A stretch of DNA of 40,599 nucleotides. It comes from Bacteroidales bacterium. Lineage in GTDB: Bacteria > Bacteroidota > Bacteroidia > Bacteroidales > UBA932. Under the pieces are notes generated by a model. The model did no database searches and was not told the origin of the DNA. It saw only the letters and a list, made by a program, of their open reading frames with translations. Position 1 is the stretch's first letter; each line of letters starts with the position of its first letter. Positions 31,766 to 39,648 of the stretch are shown piece by piece. The position numbers and the translations under genes were made by a program. Location: contig JAKSJM010000024.1 in the NCBI GenBank assembly GCA_024398075.1, positions 1 to 40,599 on the forward strand, read 5' to 3'.

Positions 31766-31844
31766 TTATCGTGCCACGATAAATTTTCGACTACTTCGAC
31801 AGGGTTCGTGTTTGAGTAGTCCATTTTTTATCGAATTACGATAA
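31766..31844. repeat. 79-bp hairpin element C, copy 2
   Basis: The ends are TTATCG-TGCCA-CGATAA and TTATCG-AATTA-CGATAA. The inner arms GACTACT/AGTAGTC pair, but the left arm outside them has decayed (ATTTTC in place of AAAATG). Length is again exactly 79 bp. It sits between the end of the deoxyribosyltransferase-like gene and the start of the peptide-lipoprotein pair, where a terminator would be expected. Confidence 0.78.
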
Positions 31845-31862
31845 TGACTATTGCTATGATGC

Positions 31863-32501
31863 TTATCGCTTTTCGGCCTGAATCGCGGCGATGGCGTCGG
31901 ACAGGGTGGGATAGAGCGGGATGCCGTAGCGGGTGCAGGTGATGCGTACATTGTCGTAGCGATAGAAGCCCTCCGGGCAAATGACGCGCAGCTTGCCGCT
32001 TTTCGCGTGCAAGCCGAGCTCCAGCAGCGTGATCGGTGATTGGCTCCCCGGCAGGAAGTTCATCAGGATGACGTCCGCCGCCTCCAGATGCTCCAGTTCC
32101 CAGTTCACCTGGTAATCCATTTCCCCTTCGCGTGTCGGGTCCCAATGCGCCTGCCTCGGGTTATAGAGTATCCAATTCCCGTCTCCGGCCGCGAACATCT
32201 CCTCCGCGGTCTTCTGCCAATCCTCTCCCTTTCCCATGTCAATGGTCCCGGCCAAGAACACCGTCCGCCACCTCCCCGCCTCGGCTTGTGCGCCCGTGCC
32301 CGCCTGTGCTCCCGCTCCCGCTGGCAGCTCCTCGTGCGGGTGGAGCACATAAACGCGTGCTGCGCTCTCCTGGGCGCTTGCTTGTGCTCTTTCCTGCGCG
32401 CTTTCCTGTGTGAGCTCCGTGGTGTTCTTATGCGCGCCCTCGTGGGCGCTCGCACCGCACGCCAGTAGGGCGGTTATGACTAGTGTGAGCTTTTTCTTCA
32501 T
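31863..32501 (-). CDS. Secreted nucleoside 2-deoxyribosyltransferase-like protein
   Basis: A 212-residue protein from the ATG at 32501, chosen because it gives a signal peptide ('MKKKLTLVITALLACGASAH'); the frame is open to 32558, but a -7 element lies between. Residues about 21-75 are low complexity, rich in Ala, Glu, Gln and Ser ('TQESAQERAQASAQESAA'). The rest resembles the Nuc_deoxyri_tr2 family: 'VFLAGTIDMG', 'DWQKTAEEM', 'WILYNPRQAHWDP', 'ADVILMNFLPGSQSPITLLELG', where the Glu of 'LLELG' would be the catalytic residue, and 'VICPEGFYRYDNVRI'. Such proteins normally act in the cytoplasm on nucleosides or nucleotides, so the signal peptide is unusual. It is a single gene. Confidence 0.75.
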   Translation of the reverse strand: MKKKLTLVITALLACGASAHEGAHKNTTELTQESAQERAQASAQESAARVYVLHPHEELPAGAGAQAGTGAQAEAGRWRTVFLAGTIDMGKGEDWQKTAEEMFAAGDGNWILYNPRQAHWDPTREGEMDYQVNWELEHLEAADVILMNFLPGSQSPITLLELGLHAKSGKLRVICPEGFYRYDNVRITCTRYGIPLYPTLSDAIAAIQAEKR

Positions 32502-32524
32502 GGTGGGGTGGGATTTGTGTGATG

Positions 32525-32532
32525 CAAAGATA
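32525..32532 (-). promoter_or_regulatory. Likely -7 element for the deoxyribosyltransferase-like gene
   Basis: The minus strand reads TATCTTTG, 23 bases ahead of the ATG at 32501. Its position favours that start over the open extension to 32558. No clear -33 element. Confidence 0.45.
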
Positions 32533-32633
32533 GGGAATTTGGTTGGGATGAGGGCCATTTGTTTGAGGGAAGTGGGGATGCGTAGGATATGCGCTTTGCT
32601 ACTCCATGAGAATTTGCAACCGGTTATAGTATT

Positions 32634-32758
32634 GTGACCGCCTATGACTGCGAATGACGCCTAGTGACGCTTTACTAGACGAAAGTGGCAGCAACTTGCG
32701 CGTAGTTGCTGCCACTTCGCTGTTATAAAGTGTTACATGTACTTTATCGGAGGCTTAC
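32634..32758 (+). mobile_element. Solo IS66-type end with iterons (second copy)
   Basis: RTGAC recurs at 32634, 32644, 32654 and 32664 with an exact 10-bp period, then ACTAGAC at 32674. The 85 bp at 32674-32758 are identical to 22669-22753, with the 14-bp stem-loop and the terminal GGAGGCTTAC. No transposase sequence is next to it. It is either what remains of a deleted element or a small non-autonomous derivative. Confidence 0.6.
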
Positions 32759-32771
32759 GAACTAGCAGATA

Positions 32772-32833
32772 GTGACGCAATTGACGTGTTATTTACTGAA
32801 ACTGGCAGCAACATTCAATAGTTGCTGCCAGTT
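32772..32833 (+). repeat. Related hairpin with changed stem, following the solo IS end
   Basis: AACTGGCAGCAAC (32800-32812) pairs perfectly with GTTGCTGCCAGTT (32821-32833) around an eight-base loop. It is the same hairpin type as at 32684, but one G-C pair of the stem is flipped to C-G, so the fold is kept. GTGAC (32772) and TTGAC (32781) precede it, like the iterons. It lies 57 bp downstream of the lipoprotein gene ending at 32890 and could end its transcript. Confidence 0.55.
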
Positions 32834-32889
32834 CTAATATGCAGTGCGTCCTAATGTGCTATTACATCAGATTCATTATTTGGGACACA

Positions 32890-35451
32890 CTACTTTGCTG
32901 GGCTGTATGTGATTGATACATTGCTTACACCAGATCCCTTACTTGATGAGGCACCGAGACAAGCAATGGTGACAGAACCATTTCCAGATACAGATACTGG
33001 AGATTCAATAGTGTAGTCTGTGAGAGTTGTTGATTTTGGAGCAATTGTTCCAATGATGGTATCTCCGAACTTCACTGTAATAAGGGCTTGACTTGCATTT
33101 GGCCCTCCATAGGTCCTTGCCTTAAGAGTTACTTTCACAATCTTATCACAATTAAATGATGGAGACTGTATATATGAGCTATTATTAATCAGCTGTATAT
33201 ATGAGTTTCCTCCTCCTACGCCACTCCACCCTGTAGGCAATGATGAGACGCTCTTGGTTTCTGCAGATAAAACTACATCAGAAGATACAGAGATGTTCAA
33301 AACAGTTGTTTTACCTCCATATGTAATAGAGACTGTTTTATCTGATTCTTTGAGTTTGTAGCCTAAAGATGGATTGAAGGTAAACTCAGACTCGTGACCG
33401 CCATATGCTACGTCCTCTTTACTGCCGTCATCCATAGTCTTTCTAATTTCAAGACCTGTTGGGTCAAAGGAATCGCCAACAGAATAATTCTTTTTCGGAT
33501 CTGTTTTAATTGAAATACTAGAGAGAAGTATTTCGCCATCCTCAAGCGTTATTACAACAGAAGAAAGAGTAATATAACTTTCAGCATTATCTGGACGGGT
33601 AAAAGTAACACTTTTTGCTCGGCCACTCCATGAAAGCCCACTAGTAGTACTCGTGCATGTGTTAGCATTGGTCGTCACATCGTTTTTAAAAGTAGAACCT
33701 CCCCAAACTATAGAGTTAATTAACTTCCCGTCTGGAGCAGTAAATGTTATCGTGTTACTTTTATAAAAACGAATGGCATTAATATTTGCATATAGATTGC
33801 TTCCATTTCTTGTATACTCTATATGTACATTATTCACTGTTGCTTCGACTTTGTCTAATGTAGTACCGCTAAACGAAGCGTTACGTCCCCAAAATTCATA
33901 ACCGAGATTAGAGATTGTAATCGTATTATCATCGATTACTTCTTCAAACTCAGCACTCACTGTCACGTTTGAGGCAGGCATTACGAAGGTGTTTGAGGCG
34001 GATACTTCCACAGAAGAGCCATTATTTGTGTTAACAACGTTCCAAGAACTGAATCGGTACCCCTCTGAAGCAGTAGGGGTCAAAGTGATTACGGTACCCG
34101 ACTTGGCGCTAGAAGCAGAGGCGGCAATAGAACCTCCTGTCACATTGTTAATAGTAATAGCATATGAAGGATTATCAGCTTTAACATATGTCACCTTAAT
34201 TGACTTAATTTGAACATTTCCGTTTTTGTTGTCAGTGCTTTCAGTCTGAGAAACGCCAAATGAAACAAGAGATGAATTGGATGCTGACAAAGTAGCAGGT
34301 GACTCAAGCTTGCTCTCTCCATACAGAATGACACCATTATTCTTAGAGTCATATTCAACGGCAACGGATTGGATAGCAAAACCGGCTTTTGCGGATACAC
34401 TGACAAGTGCGTTATCAGTCTGATACACACGCCAAGTTTTATTGGTTGCATAATATTTGCCATTATTCGTACCGTCTGTGACTGAAACCGAGATAACGTC
34501 ATTGAGGTCAAATGACAAAACCTTGCTCTCGCTAACCCACGATTTAGCGTCCGCAATATCTCCGATTACAGCATTAACTATAATTGGCTCTGGAGACATT
34601 GAAGGTACTACTCTTACTGTATAGCCCTTTACGTTTCCTTCAGTAAGAGTAAGAGCCGGTGCGGTGGTTTTTGTATAGTTGACACCATCTACTGTCAAAT
34701 CTACAGTGATGCTTGCATTTGAGATAGGGCGAGAAACGAAATATACAACGATTCCCTCGTCTGCGTTCTCGACAGTCTCTAAACATGAGATGTCAATCTT
34801 ATTGCTTTCAGGTGTAGACCAGCTGGACGAAAGTACATCATATGTACCCACCAATGGAGTATCAGCATTTGCAGAGACGGTTACATTATCGACTTCAGCA
34901 CCAACAGGAAGGCCCTTGATGGTCATTTTTGAGATTGCAACGATTCTTGAGAAAGAGAACTCAACATCGTCGATCATCTCCGCGTCATCCTGAGTCCTGG
35001 TTGCTGTACCCTTTGCAAGAAGAACGTCGGAGTTTCTGTCATAGAAATGGGCTTCATCATTGCATGATGTCTGCCCTGACTGAACTGTTCCATTCATGAT
35101 TCCGGTGAATGAAATTTCTCCAGAAGGGAGAGCAGAGTCAAAAATGGCATCTAAAAGCAATTTGTTGCTAGCACCGTCTATTTTTGCATCAACCACACTA
35201 GCAGGGTTAGTACCCTCATATACCTGGAACCAATCATCAGTGTCTGCGTCTTCGCTATCCCAGCTATAGCGGACAACATTGTCATTGCCAATCTCCATAG
35301 TAGTCTTGGAGGTTGCAAACGATGAGACAAAGCGCACTACATGGCTTGATTCAGAATTCTGGTCATTTGTAGGCTCAACTTCTTTATTACATCCCGTTAA
35401 TGAGAGAATCGCCAATGAAAGGAGAGCTGCAATATTAACAAACTTCTTCAT
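32890..35451 (-). CDS. Large surface lipoprotein with fimbrillin-like, InlB-type and Ig-like regions
   Basis: An 853-residue protein with a lipoprotein signal peptide (lipobox 'LTGC', Cys near residue 21). Residues about 30-290 follow the fimbrillin/Mfa-like pattern ('WDSEDADTDDWFQVYEG', 'VKGYTVRVVPSMSPEP'). Residues about 430-505 form an InlB B-repeat-like domain ('GSIAASASSAKSGTVITLTP', 'EGYRFSSWNV', 'FVMPASNVTVSAEF'). Residues about 630-720 resemble a bacterial Ig-like domain ('DPKKNYSVGDSFDPTGLEIR'). The C-terminal about 130 residues are a beta-sandwich-like region ('GWSGVGGGNSYIQL'). It is probably a surface adhesin or polymer binder. A peptide gene lies 11 bp upstream on the same strand. 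It is AT-richer than the housekeeping genes on the left. Confidence 0.85.
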   Translation of the reverse strand: MKKFVNIAALLSLAILSLTGCNKEVEPTNDQNSESSHVVRFVSSFATSKTTMEIGNDNVVRYSWDSEDADTDDWFQVYEGTNPASVVDAKIDGASNKLLLDAIFDSALPSGEISFTGIMNGTVQSGQTSCNDEAHFYDRNSDVLLAKGTATRTQDDAEMIDDVEFSFSRIVAISKMTIKGLPVGAEVDNVTVSANADTPLVGTYDVLSSSWSTPESNKIDISCLETVENADEGIVVYFVSRPISNASITVDLTVDGVNYTKTTAPALTLTEGNVKGYTVRVVPSMSPEPIIVNAVIGDIADAKSWVSESKVLSFDLNDVISVSVTDGTNNGKYYATNKTWRVYQTDNALVSVSAKAGFAIQSVAVEYDSKNNGVILYGESKLESPATLSASNSSLVSFGVSQTESTDNKNGNVQIKSIKVTYVKADNPSYAITINNVTGGSIAASASSAKSGTVITLTPTASEGYRFSSWNVVNTNNGSSVEVSASNTFVMPASNVTVSAEFEEVIDDNTITISNLGYEFWGRNASFSGTTLDKVEATVNNVHIEYTRNGSNLYANINAIRFYKSNTITFTAPDGKLINSIVWGGSTFKNDVTTNANTCTSTTSGLSWSGRAKSVTFTRPDNAESYITLSSVVITLEDGEILLSSISIKTDPKKNYSVGDSFDPTGLEIRKTMDDGSKEDVAYGGHESEFTFNPSLGYKLKESDKTVSITYGGKTTVLNISVSSDVVLSAETKSVSSLPTGWSGVGGGNSYIQLINNSSYIQSPSFNCDKIVKVTLKARTYGGPNASQALITVKFGDTIIGTIAPKSTTLTDYTIESPVSVSGNGSVTIACLGASSSKGSGVSNVSITYSPAK

Positions 35452-35462
35452 GATTGATTACT

Positions 35463-35621
35463 TTAAAGTTCACCTTCAATTTCTGAATAAGAGCCATCCT
35501 GTCCAGCTTCACCTGAACGTCCAAAACTCTGACAAATCAACCCCTCGAGCTTGGCGTTGATCACTTTCGCTACGGGAGCAATGTAGCTCGGAGTAGCTGA
35601 CATTTCATTGTTTGTTTTCAT
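35463..35621 (-). CDS. 52-residue peptide upstream of the large lipoprotein
   Basis: An open frame of 52 codons from the ATG at 35621; the ATG one codon earlier is also possible. It contains 'YIAPVAKVINAKLEGLICQS' and an acidic Gly/Ser-rich end ('DGSYSEIEGEL'). It shares the Tyr-x-Ala-Pro start of the core and the acidic end with the 42-residue peptides, but little else. The stop is 11 bp ahead of the lipoprotein ATG, so the pair is close but not overlapping. Function unknown. Confidence 0.62.
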   Translation of the reverse strand: MKTNNEMSATPSYIAPVAKVINAKLEGLICQSFGRSGEAGQDGSYSEIEGEL

Positions 35622-35684
35622 CATTTGTTTGTATGTTTTAGTTTTTATATTTCGATGTATTTGGGCATAATTGCTTAAATCCTC

Positions 35685-35692
35685 CAAAATTA
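35685..35692 (-). promoter_or_regulatory. Possible -7 element for the peptide-lipoprotein operon
   Basis: The minus strand reads TAATTTTG, matching TAnnTTTG, 63 bases ahead of the ATG. TTTG at 35716-35719 could be the -33 element with a 23-bp spacer. The region is very AT-rich, so a chance match is possible. Confidence 0.35.
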
Positions 35693-35862
35693 ACAAAATT
35701 TTGTGTAATTTGTATCAAAAAATAGTACAAAAGCATTGATAATTAGGACAATTAGCGTTTTTGTTGGGATGACTACAAGTGGGAAACCTCTTATTTTCGA
35801 AAAATACACAGTATTGGCATTAAATAATGTCGTCTATCCATTAATTCACGGGAGAAATCGTC

Positions 35863-35870
35863 TATCTTTG
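35863..35870 (+). promoter_or_regulatory. Likely -7 element for the WG-repeat protein gene
   Basis: TATCTTTG lies 27 bases ahead of the ATG at 35898. It lies inside the open extension to 35736, which supports the shorter protein. Confidence 0.45.
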
Positions 35871-35897
35871 GGAAAGTCAACAAATAGTCCATTGTCG

Positions 35898-36902
35898 ATG
35901 AAAGCATTTATCAAAACTTTGTCAGCACTGCTGATGTGCCTTCTGTTCTGCCCTGCAATAATGGGACAGGAAAAGGAAGAGATGATTCTTTTTGCCGAAG
36001 GTCTGGATGGTTGGTATAGTGTCACCCTTCCGAAAGAATCACCTGCGGATACGCTTCTGTGCGGGGTGTTCTTCGCGGAGGACGAAGATGCACCCATCTT
36101 TACCTTGATAGATCTTTACAACAGCTTGAAACAGAAGAAGATTCTTTACCAGGGTATGCTCAATGTAGAAAAGGAGGTTGAGAATGCTGCAAAGACACAC
36201 TATGATAGTGCTGCCGAAGCCGAGATGATACAGCAAGGATTGAAACTTGCCCAGGAGCAAATGTATAAACTATACGGTCGCCCTTCCGATTTTGACACTC
36301 AGGAATGGAGCGAAACACGTTTGATGACCATCAAGGCAAGCATTTCCAAAGAATGCGGAGGCGGCAGGCTTTTGGGGGTGTCAAGCATCAGGGGGCCTCG
36401 CCACGGTCTGGCTGCGGCGGCCAGAAGAGATGCTGCCGGGAAGCTAAAATGGGGATTTATTGACACGACCGGCAGAGTGGTTGTTCCGCACCAATATGAC
36501 GTTGTCTACGATTTCAATAACAGACGCTACTGGTCCTACTCCGGTTTTGATAGCAGGCCGGATCAGGACTATCGCCCTTGGACCGTGGTGCGTAAAGGCA
36601 ACCTCATTGGAATGATCAACAAGACCGGCGAGGTGATGGTGCCCATTGCCTTCGCCCTCTATCAGGATTCAGAGACAATGATCTTCCATGAAACCCCGTC
36701 TGGCGAGTTTGCAGCAGCCAAGGACCCTAAGACGAAACTGCACGGCATCATTGACAGGAAAGGCAATTGGGTGATTCAGCCGAAGTATGAGGAACTGGCG
36801 TGGGATGGCAATGACAATTGTTTCTATGCAATGACCAGCAAATATGACCATGGTTCCTGGACGGGTTACGACAAGACCGCATTGGACCCTAAAGCGAAAT
36901 GA
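35898..36902 (+). CDS. Secreted WG-repeat protein
   Basis: A 334-residue protein from the ATG at 35898, which gives a signal peptide ending near 'PAIMGQ' (residue 23). The second half has three WG-type beta repeats: 'KLKWGFIDTTGRVVVPHQYD', 'GNLIGMINKTGEVMVPIAF' and 'LHGIIDRKGNWVIQPKYEEL'. WG repeats form small beta units of unknown ligand and are common in secreted Bacteroidetes proteins. The N-terminal part (about residues 25-180) is mixed helical and not recognised. The next gene starts two bases after the stop codon, so the two form an operon. Confidence 0.82.
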   Translation: MKAFIKTLSALLMCLLFCPAIMGQEKEEMILFAEGLDGWYSVTLPKESPADTLLCGVFFAEDEDAPIFTLIDLYNSLKQKKILYQGMLNVEKEVENAAKTHYDSAAEAEMIQQGLKLAQEQMYKLYGRPSDFDTQEWSETRLMTIKASISKECGGGRLLGVSSIRGPRHGLAAAARRDAAGKLKWGFIDTTGRVVVPHQYDVVYDFNNRRYWSYSGFDSRPDQDYRPWTVVRKGNLIGMINKTGEVMVPIAFALYQDSETMIFHETPSGEFAAAKDPKTKLHGIIDRKGNWVIQPKYEELAWDGNDNCFYAMTSKYDHGSWTGYDKTALDPKAK

Positions 36903-36903
36903 T

Positions 36904-37524
36904 ATGAACAGAATCAAGACTTTGATTGTCATCTTCGCTGTACTTTGTTCGGCATCTCTTCACGCTCAAGAAGGAAAGAAAGTTACCCCGGTCCTTGAAA
37001 TTGGCACAGGACTTTCCGTGGAGGCGAATTCTGGCTACGGTGAGTGTGTAAAAGGGCTTGCAACCGAGCTTAGTTTTGGTCTTGATATCCGTCTGGATGA
37101 AAAGTGGTCTATGATGCCACAGATAGGTCATAACATTATGTTTGGTGATGCCTGGTATCTCTTCCGTGGCTACATCGGTGCCGACTATGATGTCTTCAGT
37201 TTCTACAATGCCTCCGTCCTAGGCCGGTACAAACTCGATGATGGGGTTGCCGTCGGATTTGGCCCCGCTGTATTCATCACCGAAGGGGAATCTACCTACT
37301 ACATTGATGCTGATCCTTCCGATCCACGAGGTGGCCTTGTAAAGATTAAACCCTGCGATTTCGGTTTTCGAGCCGCGTTGACCAATGATTATGGAAAACA
37401 TTGGCGCTTAGGAGTTCTTGCCAATGTTGGATTGCGCGATATGCTGTATCAGCATCCGGATGTTGGGATAACAGGCCACACACACTTGTTCTCCCTTTGC
37501 ATAACTGGCGGTTTTCGCTTTTAA
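36904..37524 (+). CDS. Outer-membrane beta-barrel protein
   Basis: A 206-residue protein from the ATG at 36904, giving a signal peptide that ends at 'ASLHAQ' (residue 21). The frame is open to 36844, but that part overlaps the previous gene. The mature protein has eight or more amphipathic strands ('TELSFGLDIRLDEKWSMMPQ', 'VGFGPAVFITEGES', 'WRLGVLANVGLRDML') and ends in 'LFSLCITGGFRF'. The aromatic last residue is the usual outer-membrane assembly signal. No specific function. Confidence 0.75.
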   Translation: MNRIKTLIVIFAVLCSASLHAQEGKKVTPVLEIGTGLSVEANSGYGECVKGLATELSFGLDIRLDEKWSMMPQIGHNIMFGDAWYLFRGYIGADYDVFSFYNASVLGRYKLDDGVAVGFGPAVFITEGESTYYIDADPSDPRGGLVKIKPCDFGFRAALTNDYGKHWRLGVLANVGLRDMLYQHPDVGITGHTHLFSLCITGGFRF

Positions 37525-37581
37525 CAGTAATGATTTGATACTGTAGCCATCCCTCTTTCTGTGCGAAGGAGGCGCTTACTG

Positions 37582-37660
37582 TTATCGCGTCACAATAAAA
37601 AATGGACTACTGCGCCACGAGTCGTGGTCGAGTAGTCCATCTTTTATCGAATTACGCATA
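37582..37660. repeat. 79-bp hairpin element C, copy 3
   Basis: The ends are TTATCG-CGTCA-CAATAA and TTATCG-AATTA-CGCATA, each with decay in its last part. The inner arms AAAATGGACTACT and AGTAGTCCATCTT pair with one mismatch. The 19-base centre holds its own stem, CCACGA-G-TCGTGG. Length is again 79 bp. It lies between two plus-strand genes and may end the transcript of the first one. Confidence 0.78.
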
Positions 37661-37667
37661 TTTTGTT

Positions 37668-37675
37668 TATATTTG
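37668..37675 (+). promoter_or_regulatory. Likely -7 element for the barrel protein gene at 37712
   Basis: TATATTTG matches TAnnTTTG, 36 bases ahead of the ATG. It begins eight bases after hairpin element C copy 3, so any -33 element would lie inside the repeat. Confidence 0.42.
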
Positions 37676-37711
37676 TTACCCAATGGTTTAACAATTAAAT
37701 TGGTATTGCAC

Positions 37712-38431
37712 ATGAAGACGCTTCGTAGACTATTTGTTGTGTGCCTGTTTGCACTTGCCGCTTCTGTTTCATCACTTGCCCAGGTCGGCGGCGACATGGA
37801 CAGGGCAAGGCTGCGCGAGCTGGAGAGGCAGCAGCAGCAGCGTCAGTACAATGACTTCATGAACAAGGATTTCGGCAAGGGAAGCCTCAGCGGCTTTGGC
37901 ATGGTGGAGGATTATGCCCCATTCGAGAAGGCGTGCCCCGTCTTTGTGAGGGGCGGCGTCGGCGTGGGCATGTCTGACGGCTCCGCCATTGGCTACAACG
38001 CGTCGATTGGCGTACAGTTCGGCGGCTTCAGCGGCTTCATCTTCAACCCCGAGGTCGGCATCGGATCGCGCTTCATCGATGACCGCTGGGGGGACATGTT
38101 AAATGATTACGCGGTCGAGTTGAGTTCCCTGAACCTGAAAGTGCGCCCCATCCAGGCGGGCGCGTCATTCTGCCTTGGGCCAATGGCAATGTCCGCGTAC
38201 GGCGGCCTTTACGCCAGCTATGACCTGTACAACAAAGCCGACTACCGCGTCATCAGGGGCTCTGCGGGCAAACAGCCAGAGTATCATCCCCTCGACCTAG
38301 GCGCAGGCTTCGCCCTCGACTTCGTCTTCTACAGGTTCGACATCAGCTTCGTCTTTGACTTCGGCTATGTGCCAATGTTCACGGACGGCCCATGCTGGTC
38401 CGAAGTCGCCTTCATCGGCTTCTGGCTATAG
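37712..38431 (+). CDS. Outer-membrane beta-barrel protein with charged N-terminal stretch
   Basis: A 239-residue protein from the ATG at 37712, with a signal peptide ending near 'VSSLAQ' (residue 24). An in-frame ATG at 37673 overlaps the likely -7 element. After the signal comes a charged Gln-rich stretch ('DRARLRELERQQQQRQYNDF'), probably helical or a short coiled coil. The rest is a barrel with glycine-rich strands ('FVRGGVGVGMSDGSAIGYNA', 'AMSAYGGLYASYDLY', 'FDISFVFDFGYVPMF'). The role is unknown. About 170 bp without any recognised feature follow before the next gene end. Confidence 0.72.
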   Translation: MKTLRRLFVVCLFALAASVSSLAQVGGDMDRARLRELERQQQQRQYNDFMNKDFGKGSLSGFGMVEDYAPFEKACPVFVRGGVGVGMSDGSAIGYNASIGVQFGGFSGFIFNPEVGIGSRFIDDRWGDMLNDYAVELSSLNLKVRPIQAGASFCLGPMAMSAYGGLYASYDLYNKADYRVIRGSAGKQPEYHPLDLGAGFALDFVFYRFDISFVFDFGYVPMFTDGPCWSEVAFIGFWL

Positions 38432-38603
38432 CATACTTCCAATTGTTCTCGTTTCGCGATAAGCTAGCCTCCGGAAAAGGCGGCATAGGAGTTTCAGCAA
38501 GCTGGCAGTCTGGCAAACACCTTCATTGCAGCATTGGCGCTGAGACCAAACTGCGAGCAGAGAGAGTCAAAAGACTTTTTGAGTTCTGAGTCCATTGTGT
38601 GAC

Positions 38604-39215
38604 CTATAATCCAAACTGTGAAAGGCAGAAGGCGATGATCTCAGGCTTGCATACGATCGGGAAAAGCAGCCCGTAGACCGCACCCCAGAAATGGGCGGTG
38701 TGCCCGATGTTGTCCATGTTTCGCTTCGCCATGTACCAGCAGTAGAGAAGGTAGAGCGGGGCGAAGATGTATCCAGGAACAGGGATGGGTATCAGGTAGA
38801 TGTAGATGCCCATCTTCGGCGCGAAGAGGATCGAGGCGAAGAGTATCGCAGATACCGCTCCCGAGGCGCCGAGCGCATTGTAATTCCAGTCGTCACGATA
38901 CTTGATGAGGTCACCAATGGAGGAGACAGCGAGCGCCGACACGTACAGCACCACGTACAGGATCGCGCCGGTGACATTGCCGAAGGCCGCCATGAAATAC
39001 TGTTCCACCACTCTTCCGAAGAAGTACAGCGTGAGCATGTTGAAGAACAGGTGCCCCCATCCGGCATGTATCAATCCTGATGTGAGCATGCGGTACCACT
39101 CTTTCCTGTGCCATACCTGGTAGGAGTTTAAGAGCAACCTGCTGCCGTTCAGCCTTCCGTTGAAGCAGAGGATGCTGACAAGGCACGTAATTGCTATGAT
39201 GACTACTGTGATCAT
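38604..39215 (-). CDS. Rhomboid family intramembrane serine protease
   Basis: A 203-residue membrane protein with about six hydrophobic segments. The rhomboid signatures are complete: 'HAGWGHLFFNM' (residues 50-60) in the second segment, the catalytic Ser118 in 'LGASGAVSA', and the catalytic His175 in 'GHTAHFWGA'. Rhomboids cut membrane-spanning substrates within the bilayer; substrates in Bacteroidales are mostly unknown. It is on the same strand as the redox cluster to its right, with a 27-bp gap to the truncated flavodoxin, so it could be co-transcribed. Confidence 0.95.
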   Translation of the reverse strand: MITVVIIAITCLVSILCFNGRLNGSRLLLNSYQVWHRKEWYRMLTSGLIHAGWGHLFFNMLTLYFFGRVVEQYFMAAFGNVTGAILYVVLYVSALAVSSIGDLIKYRDDWNYNALGASGAVSAILFASILFAPKMGIYIYLIPIPVPGYIFAPLYLLYCWYMAKRNMDNIGHTAHFWGAVYGLLFPIVCKPEIIAFCLSQFGL

Positions 39216-39242
39216 ATTTTATCTCTGCCATCCTGAATCCCG

Positions 39243-39641
39243 TCAGAATCCCAGTTTCTTCAGCCATGCTTCCACACTCTTCTTTCCGCTGGTGCGCACA
39301 TCGTGGCCATAGATTGAGAAGGCGTCCTTGAATTCAGGAAGTTCACCTTTCTGCTGTTCCTCCTTCGCCAGGTTGATGAGTGGAGTGTAAGCCATGTCAT
39401 AAGACTTCTCGGCTACAATCTCGAAGCGGTCAGCACCTGTAGCCTCGCAGATCATGTCTGCCACAAGCTTTGTGTTACCTTCCTTGATATTGCCTACTGA
39501 GTAGTTGTCTCCCGCGTGGGAGAAATAGATTACGATTGCTTTCATATCTTTCGGTCCATTATCTGCTTTTGTGCTGCCATAACAGGCCATTGGTATCAGA
39601 GCCGTCATGGCCGTAATAATAATTGCCAGATACTTCTTCAT
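39243..39641 (-). CDS. Secreted flavodoxin with internal deletion
   Basis: A 132-residue protein from the ATG at 39641, which gives a lipoprotein-like signal peptide with 'PMAC'. An FMN loop is present ('IVIYFSHAGDNYSVGNIKEG') along with 'EIVAEKSYDMAYTPLINLAK'. After 'QQKGELPEFKDA' the sequence jumps to 'YGHDVRTSGKKSVEAWLKKL', which is the last helix of a flavodoxin. The middle (the GxPxWW region and the FxTxGGSG loop, about 60-70 residues) is missing. The frame is intact, so this is an in-frame deletion or a frozen pseudogene. FMN binding is doubtful. Confidence 0.75.
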   Translation of the reverse strand: MKKYLAIIITAMTALIPMACYGSTKADNGPKDMKAIVIYFSHAGDNYSVGNIKEGNTKLVADMICEATGADRFEIVAEKSYDMAYTPLINLAKEEQQKGELPEFKDAFSIYGHDVRTSGKKSVEAWLKKLGF

Positions 39642-39648
39642 GTTTTTG

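Noticed and set aside
38432-38603. Possible small gene or RNA after the barrel protein
   Set aside because: An open frame passes through, but no start, promoter, hairpin or family pattern supports it.
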